Assembly: GCF_014645695.1 (NCBI RefSeq)
Contig: NZ_BMMF01000002.1
Location: forward strand, 186,001-250,000
Direction: 5' to 3'
DNA: 64,000 nt
Origin: Salinarimonas ramus
GTDB taxonomy: Bacteria; Pseudomonadota; Alphaproteobacteria; Rhizobiales; Beijerinckiaceae
Position numbers and translations under genes: made by a program. Of this stretch, positions 12,298-20,313 are shown in pieces. The notes beneath the pieces were generated by a model. It had not been told where the DNA came from. It saw only the letters and a program-made list of their open reading frames with translations, and did not search any database. How positions within the stretch are numbered: position 1 is the first letter of the stretch; every line of letters starts with the position of its first letter.

Positions 12298-12720
12298 TCA
12301 GCCGACGATCTCGTTGCCGGCGAAGAATTGGGCGATCTCGACGGCGGCCGTCTCGGGCGCGTCGGAGCCGTGGACGGTGTTCTCGCCGACCGAGAGGGCG
12401 AACTTCTTGCGGATGGTGCCCTCGGCGGCGTTGGCCGGGTTCGTGGCGCCCATGACCTCGCGGTACTTGGCGATGGCGTTCTCGCCCTCGAGCACCTGCA
12501 CGACGACGGGGCCCGACGTCATGAACTCGACGAGCTCGCCGAAGAAGGGGCGCTCGGAGTGCACGGCGTAGAACGTCTCCGCCTGCGCGCGGGTCATCTG
12601 GATGCGCTTTTGCGCGACGATGCGCAGCCCGGCTTCCTCGATGACGGCGTTCACGGCGCCGGTGAGGTTGCGCTTGGTCGCGTCGGGCTTGATGATGGAG
12701 AAGGTGCGCTCGGTGGCCAT
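12298..12720 (-). CDS. ndk: Nucleoside diphosphate kinase
   Basis: 140 residues, the standard bacterial length. The N-terminus [15 protein letters not shown] and the active-site segment [15 protein letters not shown] with phospho-accepting His117 are diagnostic. It balances NTP and dNTP pools by moving the gamma phosphate through the histidine. It is transcribed alone, upstream of a small Sel1-like gene's 3' end on one side and the pca operon on the other, separated from pcaH by the 149-bp repeat. Nothing suggests linkage to aromatic catabolism. Confidence 0.97.
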   Translation of the reverse strand: MATERTFSIIKPDATKRNLTGAVNAVIEEAGLRIVAQKRIQMTRAQAETFYAVHSERPFFGELVEFMTSGPVVVQVLEGENAIAKYREVMGATNPANAAEGTIRKKFALSVGENTVHGSDAPETAAVEIAQFFAGNEIVG

Positions 12721-12799
12721 GTGATGTCCGCTCTCTCGAAGGATGCGTGGGAGATGGCGGGCTTATAGCCGCGCGCCCCCGCACCCTCAAGCGGCGTCG

Positions 12800-13069
12800 T
12801 CACGCAGCGTGGAGAAACATCCGCGCGGCGCGCTGGGCGGCGGCGATCTCGTCGGCGCTCATCTCCTGCGCGAGCTCGGCCCGGCGTGCCACGGCGGCCT
12901 TGCAGCCCTTGGCGACGGCGATGTTGAGCCACTTGTGCGCGGCCACGAGATCGAGCGGCACGGAGCGGCCGACCGCATGCATGAGGCCGAGCTCCAGATA
13001 AGCCTCGCCGGTATCGAGATCCGGGACGAGGGCGGCGATGTCGGCGGCACCGAGATCGAGACGAGCCAT
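12800..13069 (-). CDS. Small Sel1/TPR-like repeat protein
   Basis: 89 residues with a Sel1-type repeat core: GEAYLELGLMHAVGRSVPLDLVAAHKWLNIAVAKG, in which the alternating Gly/Ala/Leu positions and the A-x-K-W-L-x-x-A motif match Sel1-like repeats. An N-terminal acidic segment and a C-terminal helix (MSADEIAAAQRAARMF) flank it. Such proteins usually act as small adaptor scaffolds; a partner is not indicated. It lies 79 bp upstream of ndk on the same strand and is preceded by an AT-richer leader (13070-13210), which looks like its promoter region. Confidence 0.68.
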   Translation of the reverse strand: MARLDLGAADIAALVPDLDTGEAYLELGLMHAVGRSVPLDLVAAHKWLNIAVAKGCKAAVARRAELAQEMSADEIAAAQRAARMFLHAA

Positions 13070-13213
13070 GGTCTTGCTCCCTGTCGAACTTGCGTTGTTG
13101 AAGGGAAGCTTGCCGGCACCGAGTGAAATCTCGTCTAAAATTCGAGGTGAATCCGCGCGTAACTTGGATGACCGGATGTAAAGGTGAATGCCGGGTGAAG
13201 CGGGGATCTAGCG

Positions 13214-13346
13214 CGCATCCTCCCCGGAGGGGAGGAGTCCGCCCGAAGCGCGGGCGGTGGGGGCGTTGCGAGAGTTCTGCACACCGGCCCGCCCCGCCCC
13301 ACCCTCCGACCCTCGGGTCGTCGTCCACCCCTGCGGGGAGGACGAC
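13214..13346. repeat. Palindrome-rich intergenic repeat, family B
   Basis: About 130 bp between the Sel1-like gene and potI, ending at the potI stop. It consists of consecutive hairpins: CCTCCCC-GGA-GGGGAGG, a GCCCG/CGGGC pair, GACCCTCGGGTC, and an 8-bp stem CGTCGTCC/GGACGACG around CACCCCTGCGGGGA. The mosaic resembles the intergenic repeats common in Rhizobiales genomes. No second copy was recognised in this window, so family status is inferred from structure alone. It may act as the 3' end structure of the pot operon transcript. Confidence 0.6.
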
Positions 13347-13347
13347 G

Positions 13348-14145
13348 CTACCCGGCCTGGCGCATCATCACGGAGCGCTTCGTCACCAGCGCGGCGACGA
13401 TGACGCCCGTCGTCACGAGGAGGATGAGGATCGTGGAGGCGGCGTTGATCTCGGGCGTCACGCCCAGCCGCACGGAGGAGTAGATGCGCATGGGCAGCGT
13501 CGTCGCGCCGGGGCCCGACGCGAAGCTCGCGATGACGAGATCGTCGAGCGAGAGCGTGAAGGCGAGGAGGAAGCCCGCCAGCACCGCGGGCGCGATGACG
13601 GGCAGCGTCACCGAGACGAAGGTTCGCCAGGGCGTCGCGCCGAGATCCATCGCCGCCTCCTCCAGAGAGCGGTCGAAGGCGACGAGGCGGGCCTGCACCA
13701 CGACTGTGACGAAGCACATCGTGAAGGTGACGTGGGCGAGCGTCACGGTCCAGAAGCCGCGGTCGAGGTCGATCGAGACGAAGAGCAGCAGGAGCGAGAG
13801 CCCCGTGATCACCTCCGGCATCACCATCGGCGCGTAGACCATGCCGGTGAACAGCGCCCGCCCGCGGAAGCGGCCGTAGCGGGTGAGCGAGATCGCCGCC
13901 ATCGTGCCGAGCACGGTGGCGAGGATCGCGGTGACGAAGGCGACGCGCACCGTCACCCAGGCGGCGTCGAGCAGCGGCTCGTTCTCGAGCAGCGCGAAAT
14001 ACCATTGCGTCGAGAACCCGCCCCACACCGACACCAGCCGCGAGGCGTTGAAGGAGTAGAGGATCAGGATCAGGATCGGGATGTAGAGGAAGGCGAAGCC
14101 CAGCGTCAGCGAGACCACGTTGAAGGGGGACAGGCGGCCTCTCAT
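13348..14145 (-). CDS. potI: Polyamine (putrescine-type) ABC transporter permease PotI
   Basis: 265 residues with about six membrane segments and the cytoplasmic EAA loop EEAAMDLGATPWRTFVSVTLP, where the ATPase docks. The N-terminus NVVSLTLGFAFLYIPILILILYSFNASRL and the WGGFSTQWY segment are typical of PotC/PotI permeases that import spermidine or putrescine. It is the last gene of potG-potH-potI, 13 bp after potH. The operon has no periplasmic binding-protein gene inside this window, so substrate assignment rests on similarity of the permeases and ATPase. Confidence 0.88.
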   Translation of the reverse strand: MRGRLSPFNVVSLTLGFAFLYIPILILILYSFNASRLVSVWGGFSTQWYFALLENEPLLDAAWVTVRVAFVTAILATVLGTMAAISLTRYGRFRGRALFTGMVYAPMVMPEVITGLSLLLLFVSIDLDRGFWTVTLAHVTFTMCFVTVVVQARLVAFDRSLEEAAMDLGATPWRTFVSVTLPVIAPAVLAGFLLAFTLSLDDLVIASFASGPGATTLPMRIYSSVRLGVTPEINAASTILILLVTTGVIVAALVTKRSVMMRQAG

Positions 14146-14158
14146 TGCGTCCCTCCTC

Positions 14159-15094
14159 TCATCGGCTCTCCTCCATCCGCCTGGCTTCCGCCTCGCGGAA
14201 CAGCACGATCGGCACGACGAGCACCACCAGCATCACGATCGCCACCGCCGAGGCGAGGGGCCAGTCGCGGTTCGAGAAGAACTCGCTCCACAGGATACGC
14301 CCGATCATCAGCGTGTCCGAGCCGCCGAGCAGGTCGGGAATGACGAACTCGCCCACCGCCGGGATGAAGCACAGGAGCGAGCCCGCGACGATGCCCGGCC
14401 AGGAGAGCGGCACCGTGATCGTCCAGAACGCCTTCAGCGGCGTCGAGCCGAGATCCTGCGCCGCCTCGATCAGCGTGTCGTCCATGCGCTCGAGCGTGGC
14501 GTAGAGCGGCAGCACCATGAAGGGCAGGTAGGTGTAGACGATGCCGATATGGACCGCGATCTCGGTGTTGAGGATCGTCAGCGGCGCGTCGATCACGCCG
14601 ATGGACACGAGGAAGCCGTTGAGCAGGCCCTCCGGGCGCAGGATGCCGATCCAGGCGTAGACGCGGATGAGGAAGCTCGTCCAGAACGGCAGGATCACCG
14701 CCGCCACCAGGATGCCGCGCAGCCCGTCGGGCGCCTTCGCCATGGCGTAGGCGATGGGATAGCCGACGAGGAGCAGCATCAAGGTCGAGGACGCGGCGAT
14801 GCGCAGCGAGGAGCCCAGCGCCGCCACGTAGAGGTCGTCCGAGGCGATGAAGGCGAAATTGTCGAACGAGAGCTCGCCCAGGAAGGCGACGAAGCCCGCC
14901 CAGCCGCCGGCGAGGTCGAGCGTCGGGCCGTAGGGCGGCTGCGCCAGCTCCGGGTAGGAGAGCGCGATCTTGAGAACGATCAGCACCGGCAGCGCGAAGA
15001 AGGCGCCGAGCCACAGGTAGGGCGCGCCGATCACGAGCTTGCGGCCGAGCCCGCGGCGGCGCGGCTCGTCGCGGCGGAGCGTGTGGCGTGCCAT
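14159..15094 (-). CDS. potH: Polyamine (putrescine-type) ABC transporter permease PotH
   Basis: 311 residues with six membrane segments after a short basic N-terminus. The EAA-type loop is EAAQDLGSTPLKAFWTITVP; the periplasmic and pore segments include YTYLPFMVLPLYATLERMD and IPAVGEFVIPDLLGGSDT, which are conserved in PotB/PotH. It forms the membrane channel with PotI. The gene follows potG by 12 bp and precedes potI by 13 bp, consistent with one transcript. Confidence 0.9.
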   Translation of the reverse strand: MARHTLRRDEPRRRGLGRKLVIGAPYLWLGAFFALPVLIVLKIALSYPELAQPPYGPTLDLAGGWAGFVAFLGELSFDNFAFIASDDLYVAALGSSLRIAASSTLMLLLVGYPIAYAMAKAPDGLRGILVAAVILPFWTSFLIRVYAWIGILRPEGLLNGFLVSIGVIDAPLTILNTEIAVHIGIVYTYLPFMVLPLYATLERMDDTLIEAAQDLGSTPLKAFWTITVPLSWPGIVAGSLLCFIPAVGEFVIPDLLGGSDTLMIGRILWSEFFSNRDWPLASAVAIVMLVVLVVPIVLFREAEARRMEESR

Positions 15095-15106
15095 CCCCTC
15101 CCCTCC

Positions 15107-16273
15107 TCAGCTCGAGAGGATCACGGCGGCGTCCGGCAGGAAGCCGATGAAGACGCGCTCTTCCAGATCGATCGGCCGCTCGACGAAGCGCGTCGTGTTC
15201 GCCCGCGTGACGCGCAGGATGCGCCCGTCGTCGAGGCGGATGCGGTAGACCGTCCAGTCCCCGAGATAGCCGATGTCCCAGACCTCGCCCTCGAAGGCGT
15301 TCTCCCCCTCCGGCCGCTCGCGCGAGACGGTCATCTTCTCCGGGCGCACGGCGACGGCGACCGCCTGGCCGGGGTCGAGGCTCTCGTCGGGATCGTCCAC
15401 GGCCAGCGGGCCGGCCGCGCCCGGCGCCGCGATGCGCCAGAGCCCCGAGGGCTCGCGGCCGGTCACCGTGCCGTCGACGATGTTCACGTCGCCCACGAAA
15501 TCCGCGACGAAGCGGTTTCTCGGCTGCTCGTAGATCTCGCCGGGCGTCGCCACCTGCACGAGCCGCCCGGCATCCATCACGGCGATGCGGTCGGCCATGG
15601 TCATGGCCTCCTCCTGGTCGTGCGTGACCATGATGAAGGTGGTGCCGAGCTCGATCTGGATGTCCATCAGCTCGAACTGCGTCTCCTCGCGCAGCTTCTT
15701 GTCCAGCGCGCCGAGCGGCTCGTCGAGGAGGAGCACCTTGGGCTTCTTGGCGAGCGCCCGGGCGAGCGCCACGCGCTGACGCTGGCCGCCCGACAGCTGA
15801 TGCGGCTTGCGTGCCGCGAAGCGCTCCATCTGCACCAGCTTGAGCATCTCCGCCACGCGCGCGGCGATGACGTCCTTGGGCAGGCCCTCCTGCTTGAGCC
15901 CGAAGGCGACGTTCTTCTCCACGCTCATGTGCGGGAAGAGCGCGTAGGACTGGAACATCATGTTGACCGGCCGCTCGTAGGGCGGCACGCCGGCGAGATC
16001 CTCGCCGCCGAGCAGGATGCGCCCGCCGCTCGGTTCCTCGAAGCCCGCGAGCATGCGCATGAGCGTGGACTTGCCGCAGCCGGACGGGCCGAGCAGACAG
16101 AAGAACTCGTTCTCGTAGACGTCGAGCGTCACGGAATCGACCGCGACGGCGTCGGAGAAGCGCTTCGTCACGCCCTCGAAGCGGATGAGCGGGCGCGCGC
16201 TCGGATCGTTCCAGGGCGCGAAGGACTGGCGCACCGCGCCGATGGCGCGGGAGGACTTGTCGACCACGGGCAA
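15107..16273 (-). CDS. potG: Polyamine ABC transporter ATP-binding protein PotG
   Basis: 388 residues. Walker [11 protein letters not shown]-loop FQSYALFPHM, signature [15 protein letters not shown], Walker B VLLLDEPLGALD and the H-loop in MVTHDQEEAMTMADR are all present. They are followed by a C-terminal TOBE-type regulatory domain (about residues 260-388). The KLREETQFELMDIQ stretch is typical of PotA/PotG. The likely start is TTG at 16273 because a G-rich ribosome site lies 8 bp upstream; GTG at 16267 is the alternative. It is the first gene of the operon. A potF binding-protein gene would normally precede it but is absent, with ispH lying upstream instead. Confidence 0.9.
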   Translation of the reverse strand: MPVVDKSSRAIGAVRQSFAPWNDPSARPLIRFEGVTKRFSDAVAVDSVTLDVYENEFFCLLGPSGCGKSTLMRMLAGFEEPSGGRILLGGEDLAGVPPYERPVNMMFQSYALFPHMSVEKNVAFGLKQEGLPKDVIAARVAEMLKLVQMERFAARKPHQLSGGQRQRVALARALAKKPKVLLLDEPLGALDKKLREETQFELMDIQIELGTTFIMVTHDQEEAMTMADRIAVMDAGRLVQVATPGEIYEQPRNRFVADFVGDVNIVDGTVTGREPSGLWRIAAPGAAGPLAVDDPDESLDPGQAVAVAVRPEKMTVSRERPEGENAFEGEVWDIGYLGDWTVYRIRLDDGRILRVTRANTTRFVERPIDLEERVFIGFLPDAAVILSS

Positions 16274-16363
16274 TTCATCGGCCCCCCGGCGAGGTGGTTC
16301 GGCTCGGCGCCCCCTTAGGGCAATGAAAGCGCCACCGCAAGCGGCGCACGCGCTCCGCGCCCC

Positions 16364-17311
16364 TCAGCGCCGCGCCAGCGCGCCGAGATCGACGGGGGCG
16401 AAACGCGTGGTCTCGATCGCGGTGGTCACCTCCTCCACAGCGAGGTCGCGCCAGGCCGAGAGCCGCGCCAGCGTCTCGCGCACGAGCACCTCCGGCGCCG
16501 ACGCGCCCGCGGTGAGGCCGATCGTGCCCACGCCGTCGAGGAAGCTCTCCTCGAGCTCGCGCGCCTCGGCGATCATGCGGGCCGGTCGCCCGAGCAGCGT
16601 CGCGAGCTCCTTGAGCCGCGTGGCGTTGGAGGAATTCGGCGCGCCGCACACCACGATGCGCTCCGCCCGCGAGGACAGCGCCCGCACGGCGGCCTGGCGG
16701 TTCTGGGTGGCGTAGCAGATCGTCTTCACGTCTGGCCCGACGATGGACGGAAAGCGCTGCTTGAGGACGGCGATGATCTCGCGGGTGTCGTCCACCGACA
16801 GCGTCGTCTGCGTGACGTAGGCGAGGCGCTCCGGGTCCGCGGGCGCGAGCGCCGCCGCCTCCTCGATGGAGCCGACGACGTGCACGCTCCCGTCGATGCG
16901 CCCGAGGATGCCCTCGACCTCGGCATGGCCGACATGCCCGATGACGACGAGCGCCCTCCCCTCGGCCGCGTGCCTGCGCCCTTCGAGATGGACGCGGCGC
17001 ACCAGCGGGCAGGTGGCGTCGACGACGTCGAGCCCGCGCTCCGACGCCTGGCGCTCCACCGCGCGGGAGACGCCGTGGGCGGAGAAGATGGTGACGGCGC
17101 CGTCGGGGATCTCCGCCACCTCATCCACGAAGACGACGCCCTTCGCCGCGAGCTCGGAGACGACGCGGCCGTTGTGCACGATCTCGTGGCGGACGTAGAC
17201 CGGGCGATCGGTCCCCGCGCGGGCCGCCTCCACCGCGTCGATGGCGCGCTCGACGCCCGCGCAGAAGCCGCGGGGGGCGGCGAGAAGGACGGTGAGCGGC
17301 GGCTTCGTCAT
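16364..17311 (-). CDS. ispH: 4-hydroxy-3-methylbut-2-enyl diphosphate reductase
   Basis: 315 residues. The three cysteine ligands of the [4Fe-4S] cluster are visible: RGFCAGV (Cys17), DATCPLV (Cys101) and KTICYATQNRQ (Cys199). Conserved GHVGHAEVEG and GAPNSSNATRL blocks complete the active site. IspH makes IPP and DMAPP in the final step of the MEP pathway. The ATG at 17311 overlaps the hpnE stop by 4 bp, putting it in the same operon as squalene and carotenoid genes, where it would raise precursor supply. It is the last gene of that operon; potG follows after about 90 bp. Confidence 0.96.
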   Translation of the reverse strand: MTKPPLTVLLAAPRGFCAGVERAIDAVEAARAGTDRPVYVRHEIVHNGRVVSELAAKGVVFVDEVAEIPDGAVTIFSAHGVSRAVERQASERGLDVVDATCPLVRRVHLEGRRHAAEGRALVVIGHVGHAEVEGILGRIDGSVHVVGSIEEAAALAPADPERLAYVTQTTLSVDDTREIIAVLKQRFPSIVGPDVKTICYATQNRQAAVRALSSRAERIVVCGAPNSSNATRLKELATLLGRPARMIAEARELEESFLDGVGTIGLTAGASAPEVLVRETLARLSAWRDLAVEEVTTAIETTRFAPVDLGALARR

Positions 17312-18615
17312 GGGGCGCTTCCGCGCATATCCGCAGCGGCCCGGCCGGCGCGCGCCGATGCTCTGGCGGGCGGGCGAAGTCCTCGCAGAAGATCGCGCGC
17401 GGCGTCCTCGCCGGAGATCACGGCGGCCTCGATCGTGGCCGGCAGCGGCGTGAGCCAGTCCCCCGCCAGCCGCAGGTTGGCGAAAGGCAGGCGCGGGCGC
17501 GGCGTCTCGAAGCCGGCGGCCTGGCGTATGGTCGCTCGCTTCTCCTTCACCACGCGGTGCTCCCCCGGCTCCCCGATCGCGACGCCCGCCTCCCGCAGCG
17601 CGGGGGCGACCTCGTCCCAGATACGGGCGGAAAGCGCCTCCGGATCGTCCGCCACCGACGAACCCGCAGCCGAGACGGTCACCGAGACATGGTCGGCGCG
17701 CGCCAGCGCCCAATGGGAGAGCGCGTGCCGCAAGCCAACGAAGCGCGGACGCGCGGGGCCGGCGACGCGGAAATGCGCGTTCACGATCGGCTCGTAGGCG
17801 TCGGGAACCGCGATGCCGGAAAAGAGCCGCGCGATCTCGGCGGGGGGCAGCGCGAGGATCACCGCGTCGCCCGCGCCGAGCGGGATCGTGCGATCCGCCA
17901 TGACGAGCCCGCTCGCGCGCCCGTCGCGCCCGTCGAGGGCGCGCAGCCGCGAGCCGGTGGCGATCCGCGCGCCGCCGCGTGCGAGCGCGTCGAGGGCGGG
18001 CGCGACGAGATCCGGCCCGAGCCCGCGCTCCGCCACGTAGAGCCGCGCGCCACCCGGGCGCAGGACGCGGCGCATGGCGCGGCCGAGGCGTCGCGCCGAG
18101 GCGATCTCGATGGGCGTGTTGAGCACCGCGACCGTGAGCGGCTCGACGAAGCTCTCCGCGATGGCGCGGCCCGCGAACAGCGCGCCGATCGGCGTGTCCG
18201 GCAGCGGCGCGACGAGGCGCGCGAGGCGTGGCAGGTCGGCGAAGCCGAGCCCGTCCGGGCGCAGGTCCGGCTTCAGCCAAGCGAGCGGGTGGAGCCCCAC
18301 GCGCCCGAGCCGCCTCGTCGCGGCGTCGTAGACCGGCAGGCCGTCGGGCTCCGGCTCGATCCAGCCGCCTCGCGCGCCGATGCTCTCCAGGAGCGCGAGG
18401 GCGCGCGGGTTGGCGCCCAGAAGCGCATGCGTGCCGTTGTCGTGGGTGAAGCCACCCTCGTCGCCGCCCTTGGGCGAGACGGTCCGGCAGCGCCCGCCCG
18501 CCTGCGGGGCGGCCTCGTGGAGATGGACCTCCGCGCCGGCCCGCATCCCCGCGAGCGCGGCGGCGAGGCCGGCGACGCCCGCGCCGACGACGTGGAGGCG
18601 CGCGCGCTCGCTCAT
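17308..18615 (-). CDS. hpnE: Hydroxysqualene dehydroxylase HpnE
   Basis: 435 residues of the FAD-dependent amine-oxidase fold. The Rossmann motif VVGAGVAGLAAAL comes first, then GGRCRT and DNGTHALLGAN; the C-terminus has RLAGDWLTPLPATIEAAVISG, which is typical of HpnE. The enzyme reduces hydroxysqualene to squalene in the bacterial HpnCDE route. The start overlaps the stop of the upstream fused hpnCD gene by 4 bp, and its ribosome site (GGGGGAGGCGG) lies inside a tandem repeat at the 3' end of that gene. The stop overlaps ispH. The tail after residue 410 is Arg/Ala-rich and probably not structural. Confidence 0.92.
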   Translation of the reverse strand: MSERARLHVVGAGVAGLAAALAGMRAGAEVHLHEAAPQAGGRCRTVSPKGGDEGGFTHDNGTHALLGANPRALALLESIGARGGWIEPEPDGLPVYDAATRRLGRVGLHPLAWLKPDLRPDGLGFADLPRLARLVAPLPDTPIGALFAGRAIAESFVEPLTVAVLNTPIEIASARRLGRAMRRVLRPGGARLYVAERGLGPDLVAPALDALARGGARIATGSRLRALDGRDGRASGLVMADRTIPLGAGDAVILALPPAEIARLFSGIAVPDAYEPIVNAHFRVAGPARPRFVGLRHALSHWALARADHVSVTVSAAGSSVADDPEALSARIWDEVAPALREAGVAIGEPGEHRVVKEKRATIRQAAGFETPRPRLPFANLRLAGDWLTPLPATIEAAVISGEDAARDLLRGLRPPARASARAGRAAADMRGSAP

Positions 18616-20309
18616 CCGCCTCCCCCGGCGGGGCGCATCCCTCCCCCGGCGGGGCGCATGACGGAAAGCAGCAGGCGCGCCTTCTCGGGCTTGGTCAGGC
18701 GCATGCGCGGACCGCGCGGAGCGTCGAAGCCGCGGGCGCGGAGCTTTTCGAACAGGCGGCGATAGCCCTCCATCATCACGATGGCGGGCTTCAGCGCCCG
18801 CCGGTCGAGGTGGTCGAGCATGGCGTCGGCCTCGGCGAAGCCGGCGCGCGCCTCCTCGGCGAGCGTCTCGCAGGCCTCGGCGAACCGCGGATCGGCGACC
18901 ATGCTTTGGGCAGGGCCGTCCTCGATGCCCAGCGCCGCGAGGCGCGTGAGCGGGACGTAGACGCGCTCGATCTCGGCGTCCTCGTCGACGTCCCGCAGGA
19001 CGTTGACGATCTGCAGCGTGCGCCCGAGGACGAGGGCGAAGTCGTGCGCCTGCGGCGCGCCGAAGATGCGCACGGAGAGGACGCCCACCGCCCCCGCCAC
19101 GCGGCGGCAATAGAGGTCGAAAGCCGCCTCGTCGGGGATGCGCACGCGCTTCTCGCCGTCGCTCTCCATGCCGTCTAGGAGCGCGTGGAATTCCGCCCGC
19201 GGCAGATCGTAGGCGAGCATCGCGCGGGCGAGCTCGCGCCCTATGGGCCCCGTGGGCGAGCCGGGCAGCGCGTCGATCTCGCGCCGCCAGGCGTCGAGGA
19301 AGGCGCGCTTCTCGGAGAGCGGCGCGGCGCCGTCGGCGATGTCGTCGATGACACGGCAGAAGGCGTAGAGCGCGTAGTTCGCCCGCCGCCGCGGCGCCGC
19401 CTGCGCCGCCATGCCGAGCTTGAAGGACGAGCCCGAGACGGACACGATCCGCTGCACCACCGCCGGGTCGCTCGATCTCCCGCGGCGCGCCAGAGCCGCC
19501 GGAACGCCTGCGAAGGCGCGGGCGAAGTCCCGCTTCCCCAGCGCGACGCGGCCGGCGATCGGGTCCTGCGCCCGCAGCCGCGCGAGATGGCGCCGCGCCA
19601 GAGCGAGCGTCACCGCGCTCTCGGCGGCCAGGCGGCGCGAGCGCACGCGCTCGGGCAGGCTCGCGGCGCGCGCGAGCAGGTCCTCGACACGGTCGAGGGC
19701 GGCGTCGAGGACGGGGCGACGCGCGGCGCCGTTCTCGGGCGCGAAGAAGGCGGCCTCGCCGCCGGCCTCCGCCATCCAGGGGACGGGCAGGTAGACGCGA
19801 TCGAGCGCCGCGCGATCCTTAGCGAGGTCCTGGAGGTGGTTGAGGATCTGGAGCGCCGTGCACAACGCGTCCGCCGGCGCCTGCGCGCTCGCGCCTTCGC
19901 CGTGGAGACGCAGGAGGAAGCGCCCGACCGGGTCGGCGGAGCGCCGGCAATAGTCCAGGAGCTCGGCCCAATCGGCGTAGCGGCTCTTCACCGCGTCCTG
20001 GCGGAAGGCGTCGAGCAGGGTCGCCGCCTCGTCGAGGCCAGCGCCGAAGCGGCGATCCGCCGCATGGAGCGCGGCGGCCGACGGCTCGCCGGGATCGCCG
20101 GATCGCAGCGCCCGCTCCATCGCGTCGAGGCGCGCGAGCTTCGCCTCGGCACCGAGATCGGGCGAATCGGCGACGTCGTCGGCGGCCCGCACGAAGCGGT
20201 AGAAGGCGAGCACCGGCGCGCGCAGGGGCCGCGCAATCAACCGCGAGGCGACGGGGAAGCTCTCGTCCCGGTGGGTCTTCGACGGATAGGGAGCGGCGGC
20301 GGTCGTCAT
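18612..20309 (-). CDS. hpnC-hpnD: Fused HpnC-HpnD squalene/phytoene synthase-type protein
   Basis: 565 residues containing two complete isoprenoid head-to-head synthase domains. Residues about 1-275 resemble HpnC (SRLIARPLRAPVLAFYRFV, DDVAD at 44-48, NHLQDLAKD near 157-165). Residues about 285-550 resemble HpnD (VSGSSFKLGM, YALYAFCRVIDDIADG, NVLRDVDED near 436-444). HpnD makes presqualene diphosphate and HpnC converts it to hydroxysqualene, so one chain would carry both steps. These are usually separate adjacent genes. The frame is continuous with no stop or start between domains. The start is ATG 20309, just 4 bp after the glycosyltransferase stop. The C-terminus ends in a duplicated MRPAGGG unit. 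Confidence 0.9.
   Translation of the reverse strand: MTTAAAPYPSKTHRDESFPVASRLIARPLRAPVLAFYRFVRAADDVADSPDLGAEAKLARLDAMERALRSGDPGEPSAAALHAADRRFGAGLDEAATLLDAFRQDAVKSRYADWAELLDYCRRSADPVGRFLLRLHGEGASAQAPADALCTALQILNHLQDLAKDRAALDRVYLPVPWMAEAGGEAAFFAPENGAARRPVLDAALDRVEDLLARAASLPERVRSRRLAAESAVTLALARRHLARLRAQDPIAGRVALGKRDFARAFAGVPAALARRGRSSDPAVVQRIVSVSGSSFKLGMAAQAAPRRRANYALYAFCRVIDDIADGAAPLSEKRAFLDAWRREIDALPGSPTGPIGRELARAMLAYDLPRAEFHALLDGMESDGEKRVRIPDEAAFDLYCRRVAGAVGVLSVRIFGAPQAHDFALVLGRTLQIVNVLRDVDEDAEIERVYVPLTRLAALGIEDGPAQSMVADPRFAEACETLAEEARAGFAEADAMLDHLDRRALKPAIVMMEGYRRLFEKLRARGFDAPRGPRMRLTKPEKARLLLSVMRPAGGGMRPAGGGG
18620..18660. repeat. Tandem 21-bp repeat at hpnCD 3' end
   Basis: Two consecutive copies of a GC-rich 21-bp unit encode the MRPAGGG-MRPAGGG tail of the fused synthase. 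On the coding strand each unit contains ATG and a GGGGGAGG motif, and the second one serves as the hpnE ribosome-binding site. It may vary in copy number by slippage. Confidence 0.75.
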
Positions 20310-20313
20310 GCGC

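Noticed and set aside
14120-16318. A 732-codon plus-strand open frame opposite potGHI
   Set aside because: Composition is His/Asp/Arg-rich with no recognisable fold, and the pot genes on the other strand have full ABC transporter motifs.
17308-20309. Reading the hpnCDE genes as part of a hopanoid cluster
   Set aside because: No squalene-hopene cyclase or other hpn genes are present, and the neighbours are CrtN, CrtP, CrtQ and acyltransferase types. Squalene may still feed hopanoids made elsewhere.
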